From Cognatilysobacter tabacisoli (lineage in GTDB: Bacteria > Pseudomonadota > Gammaproteobacteria > Xanthomonadales > Xanthomonadaceae), in the NCBI RefSeq assembly GCF_003586305.1, contig NZ_KZ987400.1, forward strand, positions 62,001-126,000: DNA of 64,000 nt, read 5' to 3'. Each line of letters opens with the position of its first letter. The stretch's first letter is position 1. A model generated the notes under the pieces. It searched no databases and was not told the DNA's origin. It saw only the letters and a list, made by a program, of their open reading frames with translations. Of this stretch, positions 19,214 to 32,727 are shown in pieces. The translations under genes and the position numbers were made by a program.

Positions 19214-19897
19214 CTACTCGGCGTCTTCGGGCGGCAGCACGATCGCGCCCGGGTCCAGCGCCAGGCGGCCGGCGATCAGCACGGCCTGGGTGCGGTTGTT
19301 GGCGCCGAGCTTGCGCAGGATCGCGGTGACGTGGGCCTTGACCGTCGCCTCCGACACGCCGAGCTCGTAGCCGATCTGCTTGTTGAGCAGGCCGGCCCCG
19401 AGCATCTGCAGCACGCGGAACTGCTGCGGGGTGAGGTCGCGCAGCCGCTGCGCGGCGTCGTGCTCGTCGGCGGCCGCGGCCGGCGCGGTGAACGCGGCCG
19501 GCGGAGCCCAGCGGTCGCCGTCGAGCACGCGCTCGATCGCCTCGCCCAGCTGCGCCGAATCGGCCGACTTCGGGATGAAGCCCATCGCGCCGTGGTCGAG
19601 CGCGCGGCGCATCACCGCCGGCTCTTCGCGCGCGGACACCACGACGATCGGCAGCTGCGGGTGCAGCGCGCGCAGGTGCACCAGCGCGCTGAACCCCTGC
19701 GCGCCGGGCATGTTGAGGTCGAGCAGCAGCAGGTCGGCGTCGGGCTCGCGCTCGACCAGCGCGTGCAGCGCGTCGACGCTGTCGGCCTCGTGCAGGCGCG
19801 CGTCGGGCACCACGCGCGCGACCGCGCCGCGCAGCGCCTCGCGGAACAGCGGGTGGTCGTCGGCAACGAGGATCACGGGCGAGGACAGCATCGGCAT
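19214..19897 (-). CDS. LuxR/NarL-type response regulator (CrbR-like)
   Basis: A 227-residue two-domain regulator. The receiver spans about 8-125: acidic pocket VADDHPLFREAL, phospho-Asp in LLLLDLNMPGAQG, switch Thr/Ser in IVVVSAREEP and Lys in GFIPKSADSAQL. The DNA-binding domain is LTPQQFRVLQMLGAGLLNKQ with recognition helix VSEATVKAHVTAIL. It starts only 10 bp after the acs stop, so acs and this gene are one transcript. With the SSS-type kinase nearby, this fits the CrbS-CrbR pair known to activate acs in Vibrio and Pseudomonas. Target sites may be the TNGACCWW boxes upstream of acs. Confidence 0.9.
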   Translation of the reverse strand: MPMLSSPVILVADDHPLFREALRGAVARVVPDARLHEADSVDALHALVEREPDADLLLLDLNMPGAQGFSALVHLRALHPQLPIVVVSAREEPAVMRRALDHGAMGFIPKSADSAQLGEAIERVLDGDRWAPPAAFTAPAAAADEHDAAQRLRDLTPQQFRVLQMLGAGLLNKQIGYELGVSEATVKAHVTAILRKLGANNRTQAVLIAGRLALDPGAIVLPPEDAE

Positions 19898-19907
19898 GCG
19901 CCCGAGG

Positions 19908-21860
19908 CTACGGGACCCGGCGCTCGCGCACCAGCGAATCGACCACCGACGGGTCGGCCAGCGTGCTGGTGTCGCCGAGCTGGTCGGGTGCGTTCTCGGC
20001 GATCTTGCGCAGGATGCGCCGCATGATCTTGCCGCTGCGCGTCTTCGGCAGGCCCGGCGCCCACTGCAGGTGGTCCGGCGTGGCGATCGGCCCGATCTCC
20101 TTGCGTACGTGCGCGACCAGTTCCTTGCGCAGTTCGTCCGACGCCGGCTCGCCGGCGATCAGCGTCACGTACGCGTAGATGCCCTGGCCCTTGAGGTCGT
20201 GCGGGAAGCCGACGACCGCGGCCTCGGCGACCTTCGGATGGCTGACCAGCGCGCTTTCCACCTCTGCCGTGCCGATGCGGTGGCCGGACACGTTGATGAC
20301 GTCGTCGACGCGTCCGGTGATCCAGTAGTAGCCGTCGGCATCGCGGCGGCAGCCGTCGCCGGTGAAGTACGTGCCCGGGTACGTGCGGAAGTAGGTGTCG
20401 ATGAAGCGCTCGTGGTCGCCGTACACCGTGCGCATCTGCCCCGGCCACGAGTCGAGCAGCACCAGGTTGCCCTCGGCCTCGCCGTCGAGCACGCCACCGT
20501 TGGCGTCGACCAGCGCCGGCTGCACGCCGAAGAAGGGCTTGGTCGCCGAGCCGGGCTTGAGGTCGATCGCGCCGGCCAGCGGGGTGATCAGGATGCCGCC
20601 CGTCTCGGTCTGCCACCACGTGTCGACGATCGGGCAGCGCGAATCGCCCACCACCTCGTGGTACCAGCGCCACGCCTCGGGGTTGATCGGCTCGCCGACC
20701 GTACCGAGCAGCCGCAGCGACGCGCGCGAGGTGCGCTGCACCGGCTCGTCGCCGTCGCGCATCAGCGCGCGGATCGCGGTCGGCGCGGTGTAGAAGATCG
20801 TCACCTGGTGCTTGTCGATGACCTCCCAGAAGCGCGACACCGTCGGGTAGTTCGGCACGCCCTCGAACACCACCGCGGTCGCGCCGTTGGCCAGCGGTCC
20901 GTAGACGATGTAGCTGTGGCCGGTGACCCAGCCGACGTCGGCCGTGCACCAGTACACGTCGTCCTCGCGCAGGTCGAACACCGACTCGTGGGTGTAGCTG
21001 GCATAGACCAGGTAGCCGCCGGTGGTGTGCAGCACGCCCTTGGGTTTGCCGGTGGAGCCGGACGTGTACAGGATGAACAGCGGGTCCTCGGCGCTCATGC
21101 GCTCGGGCTCGCAGGTCAGCGGCTGGCCCTCGACGACGGCGTCGTACCAGCGGTCGCGCGGCATCTGCATGTCGACCGCCGCGTGCGTGTGGCGGACCAC
21201 CAGCACGGTCTCGACGCTGTGGGTGCCGGGCATCTTCAGCGCGGCGTCGACGTTCGCCTTCAGCGGCACCTTCTTGCCGCCGCGCAGGCCTTCGTCGGCG
21301 GTGATCACCAGCTTGCTTCCGCAGTCGGCGATGCGGTCGGCGATGGACTGCGGCGCGAAGCCGCCGAACACCACCGAATGGATCGCGCCGATGCGCGCGC
21401 ACGCCAGCATCGCGACCACGGCCTCGGGGATCATCGGCAGGTAGATCGTGATGCGGTCGCCCTTGCGCGCGCCGAGCGCGCGCAGCGCGTTGGCGAGCCG
21501 GCACACGCGCGCGTGCAGCTCGCGGTAGCTGATCGCCTGCGCCGGCTGCGCCGGGTCGTCGGGCTCGAACAGCAGCGCGGTCTTGTCGCCGCGGGTGGCC
21601 AGGTGGCGGTCGAGGCAGTTGACGCTGGCGTTGAGCTCGCCGTCGGCGTACCAGCGGATGTGGAAGTCGTCGAGCGCGAAGCTGACGTCCTTGACCTGGG
21701 TCGGCTTGCGCATCCACTCCAGACGCTCGCCGACGCGGCCCCAGAACTTGTCCGGGTGCGCGACGGACTCGGCGTACATGCGCTCGTACGCGGCCGCGTC
21801 GATGCGCGCCTGCGCGGCGAACGTGGGCTGGACCGGGTAGACGGGGGACGACGGGCTCAT
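19908..21860 (-). CDS. acs: acetyl-CoA synthetase
   Basis: A 650-residue AMP-forming acetate:CoA ligase, full length for Acs. P-loop-like [19 protein letters not shown], the A4 aromatic region [16 protein letters not shown], the A5 motif [16 protein letters not shown] and the C-terminal acetylation/catalytic lysine in [16 protein letters not shown] are all present. It captures acetate at low concentration and feeds acetyl-CoA to the TCA cycle. The ATG at 21860 lies just before the conserved YPVQ...FAAQARID start. It is divergent from the porin-transporter operon over 228 bp containing repeated boxes, and is followed by its likely regulator. Confidence 0.97.
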   Translation of the reverse strand: MSPSSPVYPVQPTFAAQARIDAAAYERMYAESVAHPDKFWGRVGERLEWMRKPTQVKDVSFALDDFHIRWYADGELNASVNCLDRHLATRGDKTALLFEPDDPAQPAQAISYRELHARVCRLANALRALGARKGDRITIYLPMIPEAVVAMLACARIGAIHSVVFGGFAPQSIADRIADCGSKLVITADEGLRGGKKVPLKANVDAALKMPGTHSVETVLVVRHTHAAVDMQMPRDRWYDAVVEGQPLTCEPERMSAEDPLFILYTSGSTGKPKGVLHTTGGYLVYASYTHESVFDLREDDVYWCTADVGWVTGHSYIVYGPLANGATAVVFEGVPNYPTVSRFWEVIDKHQVTIFYTAPTAIRALMRDGDEPVQRTSRASLRLLGTVGEPINPEAWRWYHEVVGDSRCPIVDTWWQTETGGILITPLAGAIDLKPGSATKPFFGVQPALVDANGGVLDGEAEGNLVLLDSWPGQMRTVYGDHERFIDTYFRTYPGTYFTGDGCRRDADGYYWITGRVDDVINVSGHRIGTAEVESALVSHPKVAEAAVVGFPHDLKGQGIYAYVTLIAGEPASDELRKELVAHVRKEIGPIATPDHLQWAPGLPKTRSGKIMRRILRKIAENAPDQLGDTSTLADPSVVDSLVRERRVP

Positions 21861-21953
21861 GGCGCACTCCAGGACGCGACGGGCGCCGCCTGCGCGGCGC
21901 GGATGGAACCCCGAGTGTGCCGCATCGCCCGCGCGGCACGCCGTCCGCGCCGC

Positions 21954-21968
21954 TAGACCTTGGTCGTA
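21954..21968. promoter_or_regulatory. inverted-repeat box upstream of acs
   Basis: TAGACCTTGGTCGTA, an imperfect palindrome (GACC-TT-GGTC core) 94 bp upstream of the acs start codon. Symmetry and position suit a dimeric LuxR-type activator such as the CrbR-like protein encoded after acs. A close copy lies at 47415-47427. Confidence 0.5.
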
Positions 21969-21980
21969 ACCCGCGGCGGC

Positions 21981-22010
21981 TTCGACCAATGGCTAGGTTC
22001 GACCAATGGC
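21981..22010 (+). promoter_or_regulatory. tandem 13-bp repeats upstream of the porin
   Basis: TTCGACCAATGGC occurs twice, at 21981-21993 and 21998-22010, a 17-bp period. The repeats share the GACCWW core of the neighbouring palindrome and lie 79-108 bp before the porin ATG, as expected for activator sites. Confidence 0.5.
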
Positions 22011-22088
22011 GAATGGTTGTGCAGCGCAGTGCGGTCCCAGTCTCCGTCGGACCGCGCGATCGGCGTGGCGTTCCTTGGGAGGGGATAC

Positions 22089-23519
22089 ATGACCACCAGC
22101 ACGACATCGACCCGGGCCTCGACCACCGCGCGCCGACGGCCGCTCGCGGCCGCGATGCTGGTCGCACTCTGCCTGCCCGGACTGGCGTTCGCGCAGACGG
22201 CGAAGGAGCGCGAACTCGAAGCGCGCATCGCCGAACTCGAGAAGATGGTCCAGCAGCTCGCCGCGCAGCAGCAGCAGACCCAGGGCCAGGTGACCGAGGT
22301 CAGGGCCGCGCAGGCCGCGGCGCCCGCCGCGCCCGCCGCAGCGACCGCACCGGCGGCCGCACCGGCGGCCGGCAAGGCGATCCAGCCGACCACGATCATG
22401 ACCGCGGCCAATCCGAACACCGCGTTCTCGTACGGCGGCTTCATCAAGCTCGACGCGATGGCGACCGACACCAGCGACGGCAAGATCGCCGACGGCTCGT
22501 CCGGCCGCCTGTTCTACCTGCCGTCGGCGATCCCGGTCGGCGGCGCCACGGCCGAGGGCGGCGACGCCTACACCGATGTGCACGCGCTGTTCTCGCGCTT
22601 CTGGTTCTCCGCCGACCACACCACCGAGGGCGGGCAGAAGGTCAAGGCCTACATCGAGGCCGACATGTTCGGCGGCGGCAGCAACGCGCTGGTCGGCAAC
22701 GAGACGGCCACCAACACCTACGCCGTGTCGCTGCGCCAGGCCTACGTCAGCTACGGCAAGTGGCTGGCCGGCCAGACGTGGTCGAACTTCATGGACACCG
22801 CCGCGCTTCCGGACGCGGTCGACTTCGTCGGCCCGACCGACGGCACGATCTTCGTCCGCCAGGCGCAGCTGCGTTACACCACCGGCGCGTGGTCGTTCTC
22901 GGCCGAGAACCCGCAGACCACGGTCACGCCGTTCCAGAACGCCGGCGCGCGCTTCAACACCGGCGACAACTTGATGCCCGACCTCACCGCGCGCTGGATC
23001 ACGCGCGGCGACTGGGGCCACTTCACCGTCGCCGGCATGGCGCGGCAGTTCAAGTACGAGAACCTCGTCACCGGCGTCGAGGACACCTCGACCGGCGGCG
23101 CGGTCAGCGTCTCGGGCAAGTTCAACCTCGGCAAGAGCGACGACCTGCGCTACGCGGTCAACGCCGGCAGCGGCATCGGCCGCTACCTCGCGTTCGGCCT
23201 CGGCAGCGACGTGGTGCAGGCGGCCGATGGCTCGCTCGAACCGCTCGACGGCTACGGCGGTTTCGTTTCGTGGCGGCACGTGTTCAACCCGAAACTGCGC
23301 ACCAACCTGATGTACTCGGCCGCGCACTTCGACAACGACAAGGCGCTGACCGGCTTCGGCGTGACCGAGCGCGCGCAGTCGATCCACGCCAACGTCATCT
23401 ACTCGCCGTTCCCGAAGCTCGACGTCGGCGCCGAGCTGATCTATGGGCAGCGCTCGCTGGAGGACGACCGCGAGGGCGACCTGCGCCGCCTGCACACCAC
23501 CGTCAAGTACAGCTTCTAA
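22089..23519 (+). CDS. DcaP-family trimeric outer-membrane porin
   Basis: A 476-residue outer-membrane channel. After a long basic N-terminus, a signal peptide ends at about residue 35 (MLVALCLPGLAFAQ), followed by a short coiled coil rich in Glu/Gln (ELEARIAELEKMVQQLAAQ) and an Ala/Pro linker; the barrel begins at SYGGFIKLDAMAT. GQTWSNFMDTAALPDAVDF is the constriction-loop signature of DcaP-type porins, and the protein ends TTVKYSF with the terminal Phe used by the BAM machine. DcaP relatives take up dicarboxylates and other small anions. A 12-bp gap to the transporter gene and the divergent acs promoter suggest uptake of acetate or a related acid. Confidence 0.9.
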   Translation: MTTSTTSTRASTTARRRPLAAAMLVALCLPGLAFAQTAKERELEARIAELEKMVQQLAAQQQQTQGQVTEVRAAQAAAPAAPAAATAPAAAPAAGKAIQPTTIMTAANPNTAFSYGGFIKLDAMATDTSDGKIADGSSGRLFYLPSAIPVGGATAEGGDAYTDVHALFSRFWFSADHTTEGGQKVKAYIEADMFGGGSNALVGNETATNTYAVSLRQAYVSYGKWLAGQTWSNFMDTAALPDAVDFVGPTDGTIFVRQAQLRYTTGAWSFSAENPQTTVTPFQNAGARFNTGDNLMPDLTARWITRGDWGHFTVAGMARQFKYENLVTGVEDTSTGGAVSVSGKFNLGKSDDLRYAVNAGSGIGRYLAFGLGSDVVQAADGSLEPLDGYGGFVSWRHVFNPKLRTNLMYSAAHFDNDKALTGFGVTERAQSIHANVIYSPFPKLDVGAELIYGQRSLEDDREGDLRRLHTTVKYSF

Positions 23520-23531
23520 GGGGCATACCTC

Positions 23532-25193
23532 ATGGCAACCACTGCAGCTTCCGCGCCTTCGAGCGTGCCCCTGACCCAGGGGCACAAGAAGGTCATCTTC
23601 GCGTCCAGCCTCGGCACCGTGTTCGAGTGGTACGACTTCTACCTGTACGGTTCGCTGGCGGCAATCATCGCCAAGCAGTTCTTCAGCGGCGTCAACGAGA
23701 CCACCGGCTTCATCTTCGCGCTGCTGGCGTTCGCGGCCGGCTTCGCGGTGCGTCCGTTCGGCGCGCTGGTGTTCGGCCGCCTCGGCGACATGATCGGGCG
23801 CAAGTACACGTTCCTGGTCACGATCGTGATCATGGGCTTCGCGACGTTCCTCGTCGGCATCCTGCCCAACTACGCCACGATCGGCATCGCCGCGCCGATC
23901 ATCCTGATCGTCCTGCGGCTGCTGCAGGGCCTGGCGCTCGGCGGCGAGTACGGCGGCGCGGCGACCTACGTGGCCGAGCACGCCCCGCACGGCAAGCGCG
24001 GCCTGTACACCAGCTTCATCCAGACCACCGCGACAATCGGCCTGCTGCTGTCGCTGATCGTGATCCTCGGCGTGCGCGAGACCGTCGGCGTCGAGGCGTT
24101 CGAGGCGTGGGGCTGGCGCATTCCGTTCCTGCTGTCGATCGTGCTGCTCGGCATCTCGGTGTGGATCCGCCTGCAGCTGTCCGAGTCGCCGCTGTTCCAG
24201 CAGATGAAGAACGAGGGCAAGCTGTCGAAGGCGCCGCTGACTGAGAGCTTCTTCTCCAAGAACGGCCGCATCGTGCTGCTGGCGCTGCTCGGCGCGACCG
24301 CCGGCCAGGCGGTGGTCTGGTACGCGGGCCAGTTCTACGCGATGTACTTCCTGACCCAGTCGCTGAAGGTCGACGCGACCACGACGTGGCTGCTGATCGG
24401 CGGCGCGCTGATCATCGGCACGCCGTTCTTCGTGTTCTTCGGCTGGCTGTCGGACAAGATCGGCCGCAAGAAGATCGTCATGGCCGGCTGCCTGATCGCG
24501 GCGCTGACGTACTTCCCGCTGTTCAAGGCGCTGACCCACTACGCCAACCCCGCCATCGGCGAGGCCAGCGCCAGCGCGCCGGCGCGCGTGATCGCCGACC
24601 CGGCCACCTGCTCGTTCCAGTTCGACCCGATCGGCAAGAAGGTGTTCAACAGCTCGTGCGACATCGCGACCTCGGCGCTGGCCAAGGCCGGCGTGCCGTA
24701 CACGGTCGAGTCCGCACCGGCCGGCAGCATCGCCCAGGTCATGATCGGCGACGTGCAGACCGCCAGCTACGAGGGCGCCGGGCTCGACAAGGCGCAGGCC
24801 AAGGTCGCCGCCGACCGCTTCCTCGGCGAGCTCAAGCCGGTGCTGACCGCCGCCGGCTACCCGGAGAAGGCCGACGGCGCGCGCATCAACAAGCCGATGG
24901 TGCTGCTGATCCTGACCATCCTGGTGCTGTACGTGACGATGGTCTACGGGCCGATCGCGGCGTGGCTGGTCGAGCTGTTCCCGACCCGCATCCGCTACAC
25001 CTCGATGTCGCTGCCGTACCACATCGGCAACGGCTGGTTCGGCGGCTTCCTGCCGACGATCGCGTTCGCCTTGGTCGCGGCCACCGGCAACATCTACTAC
25101 GGCCTGTGGTACCCGATCGTGATCGCGCTGATGACGTTCGTGATCGGCTCGCTGTTCCTGCGCGAGACCAAGGACGTCGACATCACCGAGTGA
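23532..25193 (+). CDS. MHS-family MFS transporter
   Basis: A 553-residue major facilitator of the metabolite:H+ symporter group (ProP/KgtP/ShiA type). SSLGTVFEWYDFYLYGSLAA opens helix 1; RPFGALVFGRLGDMIGRK is the loop 2-3 signature and GWLSDKIGRKK the repeat in the second half; RLLQGLALGGEYGGAATYV marks helix 4. Unlike the 430-residue standard members, it carries about 120 extra residues (about 345-460) between two C-terminal-half helices, containing two cysteines and predicted to be outside the membrane. It forms an operon with the DcaP porin. The substrate is probably a small carboxylate (inference). Confidence 0.88.
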   Translation: MATTAASAPSSVPLTQGHKKVIFASSLGTVFEWYDFYLYGSLAAIIAKQFFSGVNETTGFIFALLAFAAGFAVRPFGALVFGRLGDMIGRKYTFLVTIVIMGFATFLVGILPNYATIGIAAPIILIVLRLLQGLALGGEYGGAATYVAEHAPHGKRGLYTSFIQTTATIGLLLSLIVILGVRETVGVEAFEAWGWRIPFLLSIVLLGISVWIRLQLSESPLFQQMKNEGKLSKAPLTESFFSKNGRIVLLALLGATAGQAVVWYAGQFYAMYFLTQSLKVDATTTWLLIGGALIIGTPFFVFFGWLSDKIGRKKIVMAGCLIAALTYFPLFKALTHYANPAIGEASASAPARVIADPATCSFQFDPIGKKVFNSSCDIATSALAKAGVPYTVESAPAGSIAQVMIGDVQTASYEGAGLDKAQAKVAADRFLGELKPVLTAAGYPEKADGARINKPMVLLILTILVLYVTMVYGPIAAWLVELFPTRIRYTSMSLPYHIGNGWFGGFLPTIAFALVAATGNIYYGLWYPIVIALMTFVIGSLFLRETKDVDITE

Positions 25194-25222
25194 GTGCGCT
25201 CCCCGCGGGCCTTGGCCCTCGC

Positions 25223-25254
25223 GACGACGCCGGCGCAAGCCGGCGTCGTCGTTT
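25223..25254 (+). terminator. intrinsic terminator of the porin-transporter operon
   Basis: A 12-bp perfect stem (25223-25234 with 25239-25250), GCAA loop, then GTTT. Confidence 0.85.
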
Positions 25255-25295
25255 CGGTGGGTCGGGATCGCGCGGCGTGCGGCGGGTTTCCCGGA

Positions 25296-26275
25296 TCAGT
25301 CGCCGGCGACCGCGATCCGGGCGCGGCCGTCGCGCTTGGCCGAGTACAGCTGCGCGTCGGCGGCCTTGAGCAGGTCGGCCGGCTTGCCGCCGTCGGCCGG
25401 CGTCGCCACCGCGACGCCGATGCTGGCCGACACCGAACCGTGCGGGCTGGCAGGGTGGCCGATGCGCAGCCGGCCGATGGCCTGCTGCACGCGTTCGGCA
25501 ACGCCGAGCGCACCGGCGGACTCGGTCTCCGGCAGGATGCAGCCGAACTCCTCGCCGCCGAGCCGCGCCGCGAGGTCGCCGGGCCGGCGCATCGCGCTGT
25601 CGATCGCGACGGCGACCGCGCGCAGGCAGTCGTCGCCGGCGAGGTGGCCGACGCTGTCGTTGAACGCCTTGAAGTGGTCGATGTCGATCATCAGCAGCGC
25701 CAGCCGGGTGCCGCTGCGGCGCGCGCGCTGCCATTCGGCTTCCATGCGCTCGTCGAACTGGCGCCGGTTCGGCAGCCCGGTCAGGCCGTCGGCGGTGGCC
25801 AGCCGGCGCAGCAGGTCGGCCTGGTGCTTCAGGGTCAGGTGCGCGCGCACGCGGTTGCGCACGGTGCGCGCGTTGATCGGCTTGGTGATGAAGTCGACGG
25901 CGCCGACGTCCCAGCACGCGGCTTCCTCGTCGGGGTTGTTCTGGCCGGTGACGAACACCACCGGGATGCCGCGCAGCTCCGGATCGGACTTGATCCGCCG
26001 GCACACCTCGAGCCCGTCCATGCCGTGCATCACGACGTCGAGCAGGATCAGGTCGGGCGGGGTCTGCTGGCAGAACGCGAGCGCCTGCTCGCCGCTGGTC
26101 GCGGCGAACACGTCGTGGTCGTCGGCGAACACCGAGAACAGCGCGTGGATGTTGACCGGCTGGTCGTCGACGACCAGCAGGCGCGCGCGCGGCGGCGGCG
26201 AGAACGCGGCCACCTCGGCTCCGCCGGCGGCAGCGGCGGCGGGGTCGGGCTTCGGGTCGATCACCGGGGGCGGCA

Positions 26276-26279
<4 letters not shown>
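25296..26279 (-). CDS. response regulator diguanylate cyclase (REC-GGDEF)
   Basis: A 327-residue two-domain protein. The receiver (about 30-150) has LLVVDDQPVNIHAL, phospho-Asp in LILLDVVMHGMDG, VFVTGQ and DFITKPINA. The GGDEF domain (about 165-325) has the active-site form ARLGGEEFGCIL and an intact inhibitory RxxD site (RPGD) five residues before it, so it should make c-di-GMP under product inhibition. The ATG at 26279 overlaps the stop of the upstream hybrid kinase (ATGA), so it is almost certainly the output partner of that kinase. A second ATG follows directly at 26276. Confidence 0.92.
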
Positions 26280-30781
<4,502 letters not shown>

Positions 30782-30889
30782 GGATCGCCCCGTCGCGGCA
30801 GAGGACTGCAATCTAGCAGAGGCCGCCGGCCCGGGCCGTGGACGCCGTCACTGTGGCCACCCGCGCCGTGGCTGCCGAGCCGCTGCGCG

Positions 30890-31267
30890 CTACTGCGGCG
30901 GCGCGGCCAGTTCGCGGGCGTCGAGCCAGCCGTCGCGGTTGCGGTCCTGGCGGCCGAACGTGACCGCCAGCGCGGCGCGGTGGTCGGCCAGCGCGATCGG
31001 CTTGCCGCGCCCGCCCGGCAGCTCGGCCGCAGAGAGCACGCCGTCGCCGTCGCGGTCCATCCGCGCGAACGCGTAGCCCATCCAGTCCTGGAACTCGGCC
31101 AGCGAGACGCGGCCGTCGCGGTCGGCATCCATCCGTGCGAGGTACTCGCCGGTCGCGGTCACCTGCGCCGGCGAGGCGAGCGGCAGCAGCGCGCCGACGG
31201 CCGCCAGCGCGATCCACAGCGCGCGCGCGCCGTGCGGCGCGGGGCGGATGCGGCCGGTGGCGGTCAT
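30890..31267 (-). CDS. exported EF-hand protein
   Basis: A 125-residue protein with a signal peptide (ALWIALAAVGALLPLASPAQ) and three EF-hand calcium loops: DADRDGRVSLAEF, DRDGDGVLSAAEL and DRNRDGWLDARELA. Spacing of the first two resembles a paired EF hand; the third is near the C-terminus. The ATG at 31267 is preferred to the in-frame GTG at 31273. It starts 11 bp after the desaturase stop, so it may be the last gene of that operon. A periplasmic calcium sensor or buffer is likely; the partner is unknown. Confidence 0.82.
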   Translation of the reverse strand: MTATGRIRPAPHGARALWIALAAVGALLPLASPAQVTATGEYLARMDADRDGRVSLAEFQDWMGYAFARMDRDGDGVLSAAELPGGRGKPIALADHRAALAVTFGRQDRNRDGWLDARELAAPPQ

Positions 31268-31277
31268 CGGCACGGGG

Positions 31278-32501
31278 TCACGCCGGCATCGGCGCCAGCG
31301 CGTAGCCCTTCATCCGCGCCGAGAACGCCTGCAGCGAGCGGATGCCGCTGGCTTCGGCCTCGGCGCACCACGCGTGCAGGCGCTGCAGCGTGGCCTGGGC
31401 GTCGTTGGAGCGGTCGTCGAGGACCTGGGCCAGGCGGGCACGGAACTCGGCGACCTGCGCCATGCGCGGGCGCTCGGCCATCCACGCCTGCAGCCGCGCG
31501 CGCTGGTCGTCGTCGAGCCAGCGGCCGTCGTCGGCCAGGCCCTTGCGCAGCTTCCGCGGCAGCAGCGCGCGCATGCGCGCGCCGGCCGACGCGGCCTCCT
31601 CGCGCAGCGCCGGCAGCGTGACGCCGCGGTAGTAGTCGGTCATCGCCTGGAAGCGGATCGCCAGCAGCGCGCGCAGCGTCTCGCTGTCGGGCATGGCGAT
31701 GTTCGGGCGCACGTCCAGCGTCGGGGCCACGCGCAGCACCTTGGCCAGGCGGACCTTCTCGAGCAGCTTGATCACGCTCCAGCCGATGTCGAACTCGAAC
31801 CGGCGCAGCGCGAATTTCGCCGACGACGGGAACGCGTGGTGGTTGTTGTGCAGCTCCTCGCCGCCGATCCAGAACGCCCACGGCGTCAGGTTGGTCGCCG
31901 TGTCGGTGGTCTCGAAGTTGCGGTAGCCCCACCAATGGCCGAGGCCGTTGACGACGCCGGCGGCCCAGAACGGGATCCACGCCATCTGGATCGCCCACAC
32001 GGCCACGCCCTTGAAGCCGAACAGCGCGAAGCTGATGAACAGCAGCAGGGTCGGGCCGAGCGTGGCGTGCGGGGTGTAGACCTTGCGCTCGATCCAGTCG
32101 TCCGGGCAGCCCTTGCCGTACTTCTCGATCGACGCGCGGTCGGCGCGCGCCTCGCGGTACAGCTCGACGCCGCGCCAGAACACCATCCCGATGCCCTTGA
32201 CCTGCGGGCTGTGCGGGTCTTCCTCGGTCTCGCACTTCGCGTGGTGCTTGCGGTGGATCGCCGCCCACTCGCGCGTGATCATCGACGTCGTCAGCCACGT
32301 CCAGAAGCGGAACACGTGGGCCACGGCCGGGTGGAAGTCGACCGCGCGGTGCGCGGCGCTGCGGTGCAGGTACAGGGTGACGGCGAAGATCGTCAGCTGG
32401 GTCGCGGCCAGCAGGTAGACGAGCAGCGCGCCGACGCCGGCCTGGGTCAGGCCGCCGGCGAGGAAATCGACCAGGGACAACTCGGAAGAAAACAGGGGCA
32501 T
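31278..32501 (-). CDS. membrane fatty acid desaturase (acyl-CoA/acyl-lipid delta9 type)
   Basis: A 407-residue di-iron membrane enzyme that puts a double bond into saturated acyl chains. The three histidine boxes are HRSAAH (about residue 46), HRKHH (about 84) and HNNHH (about 218); two pairs of hydrophobic segments separate them. After the third box a helical, charged tail of about 110 residues (KVRLAKVLRVAPTLDVRPN onwards) extends the protein, as in DesA of pseudomonads and xanthomonads. The ATG at 32501 has GGAG 8-11 nt upstream. Adaptation of membrane fluidity is the expected role. Confidence 0.92.
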   Translation of the reverse strand: MPLFSSELSLVDFLAGGLTQAGVGALLVYLLAATQLTIFAVTLYLHRSAAHRAVDFHPAVAHVFRFWTWLTTSMITREWAAIHRKHHAKCETEEDPHSPQVKGIGMVFWRGVELYREARADRASIEKYGKGCPDDWIERKVYTPHATLGPTLLLFISFALFGFKGVAVWAIQMAWIPFWAAGVVNGLGHWWGYRNFETTDTATNLTPWAFWIGGEELHNNHHAFPSSAKFALRRFEFDIGWSVIKLLEKVRLAKVLRVAPTLDVRPNIAMPDSETLRALLAIRFQAMTDYYRGVTLPALREEAASAGARMRALLPRKLRKGLADDGRWLDDDQRARLQAWMAERPRMAQVAEFRARLAQVLDDRSNDAQATLQRLHAWCAEAEASGIRSLQAFSARMKGYALAPMPA

Positions 32502-32727
32502 CACGGACTCCGGGAGGAAAGGCCGCCGCGGAGACAGACTCGATCCGGGCGCGGGCGCCGCGCGCGCGGGCCCCGTCGCATGATGCCACGCGCGGCCCGC
32601 CCTCGACCTCGGCGTCATCGGGTTCGTGATGCGGGTCGTGAAGGTCGAATGCAAGCGTGGCGGCGTTCAGTTTGGTGCGCCCGTTCATCGCGCGCGGACG
32701 CCGCGGCGCCGGCGCTAAGCTGGCGCG

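Noticed and set aside
21993-25238. 1081-codon minus-strand open frame over the porin and transporter
   Set aside because: Same GC-driven shadow; repetitive composition and no recognisable domain.
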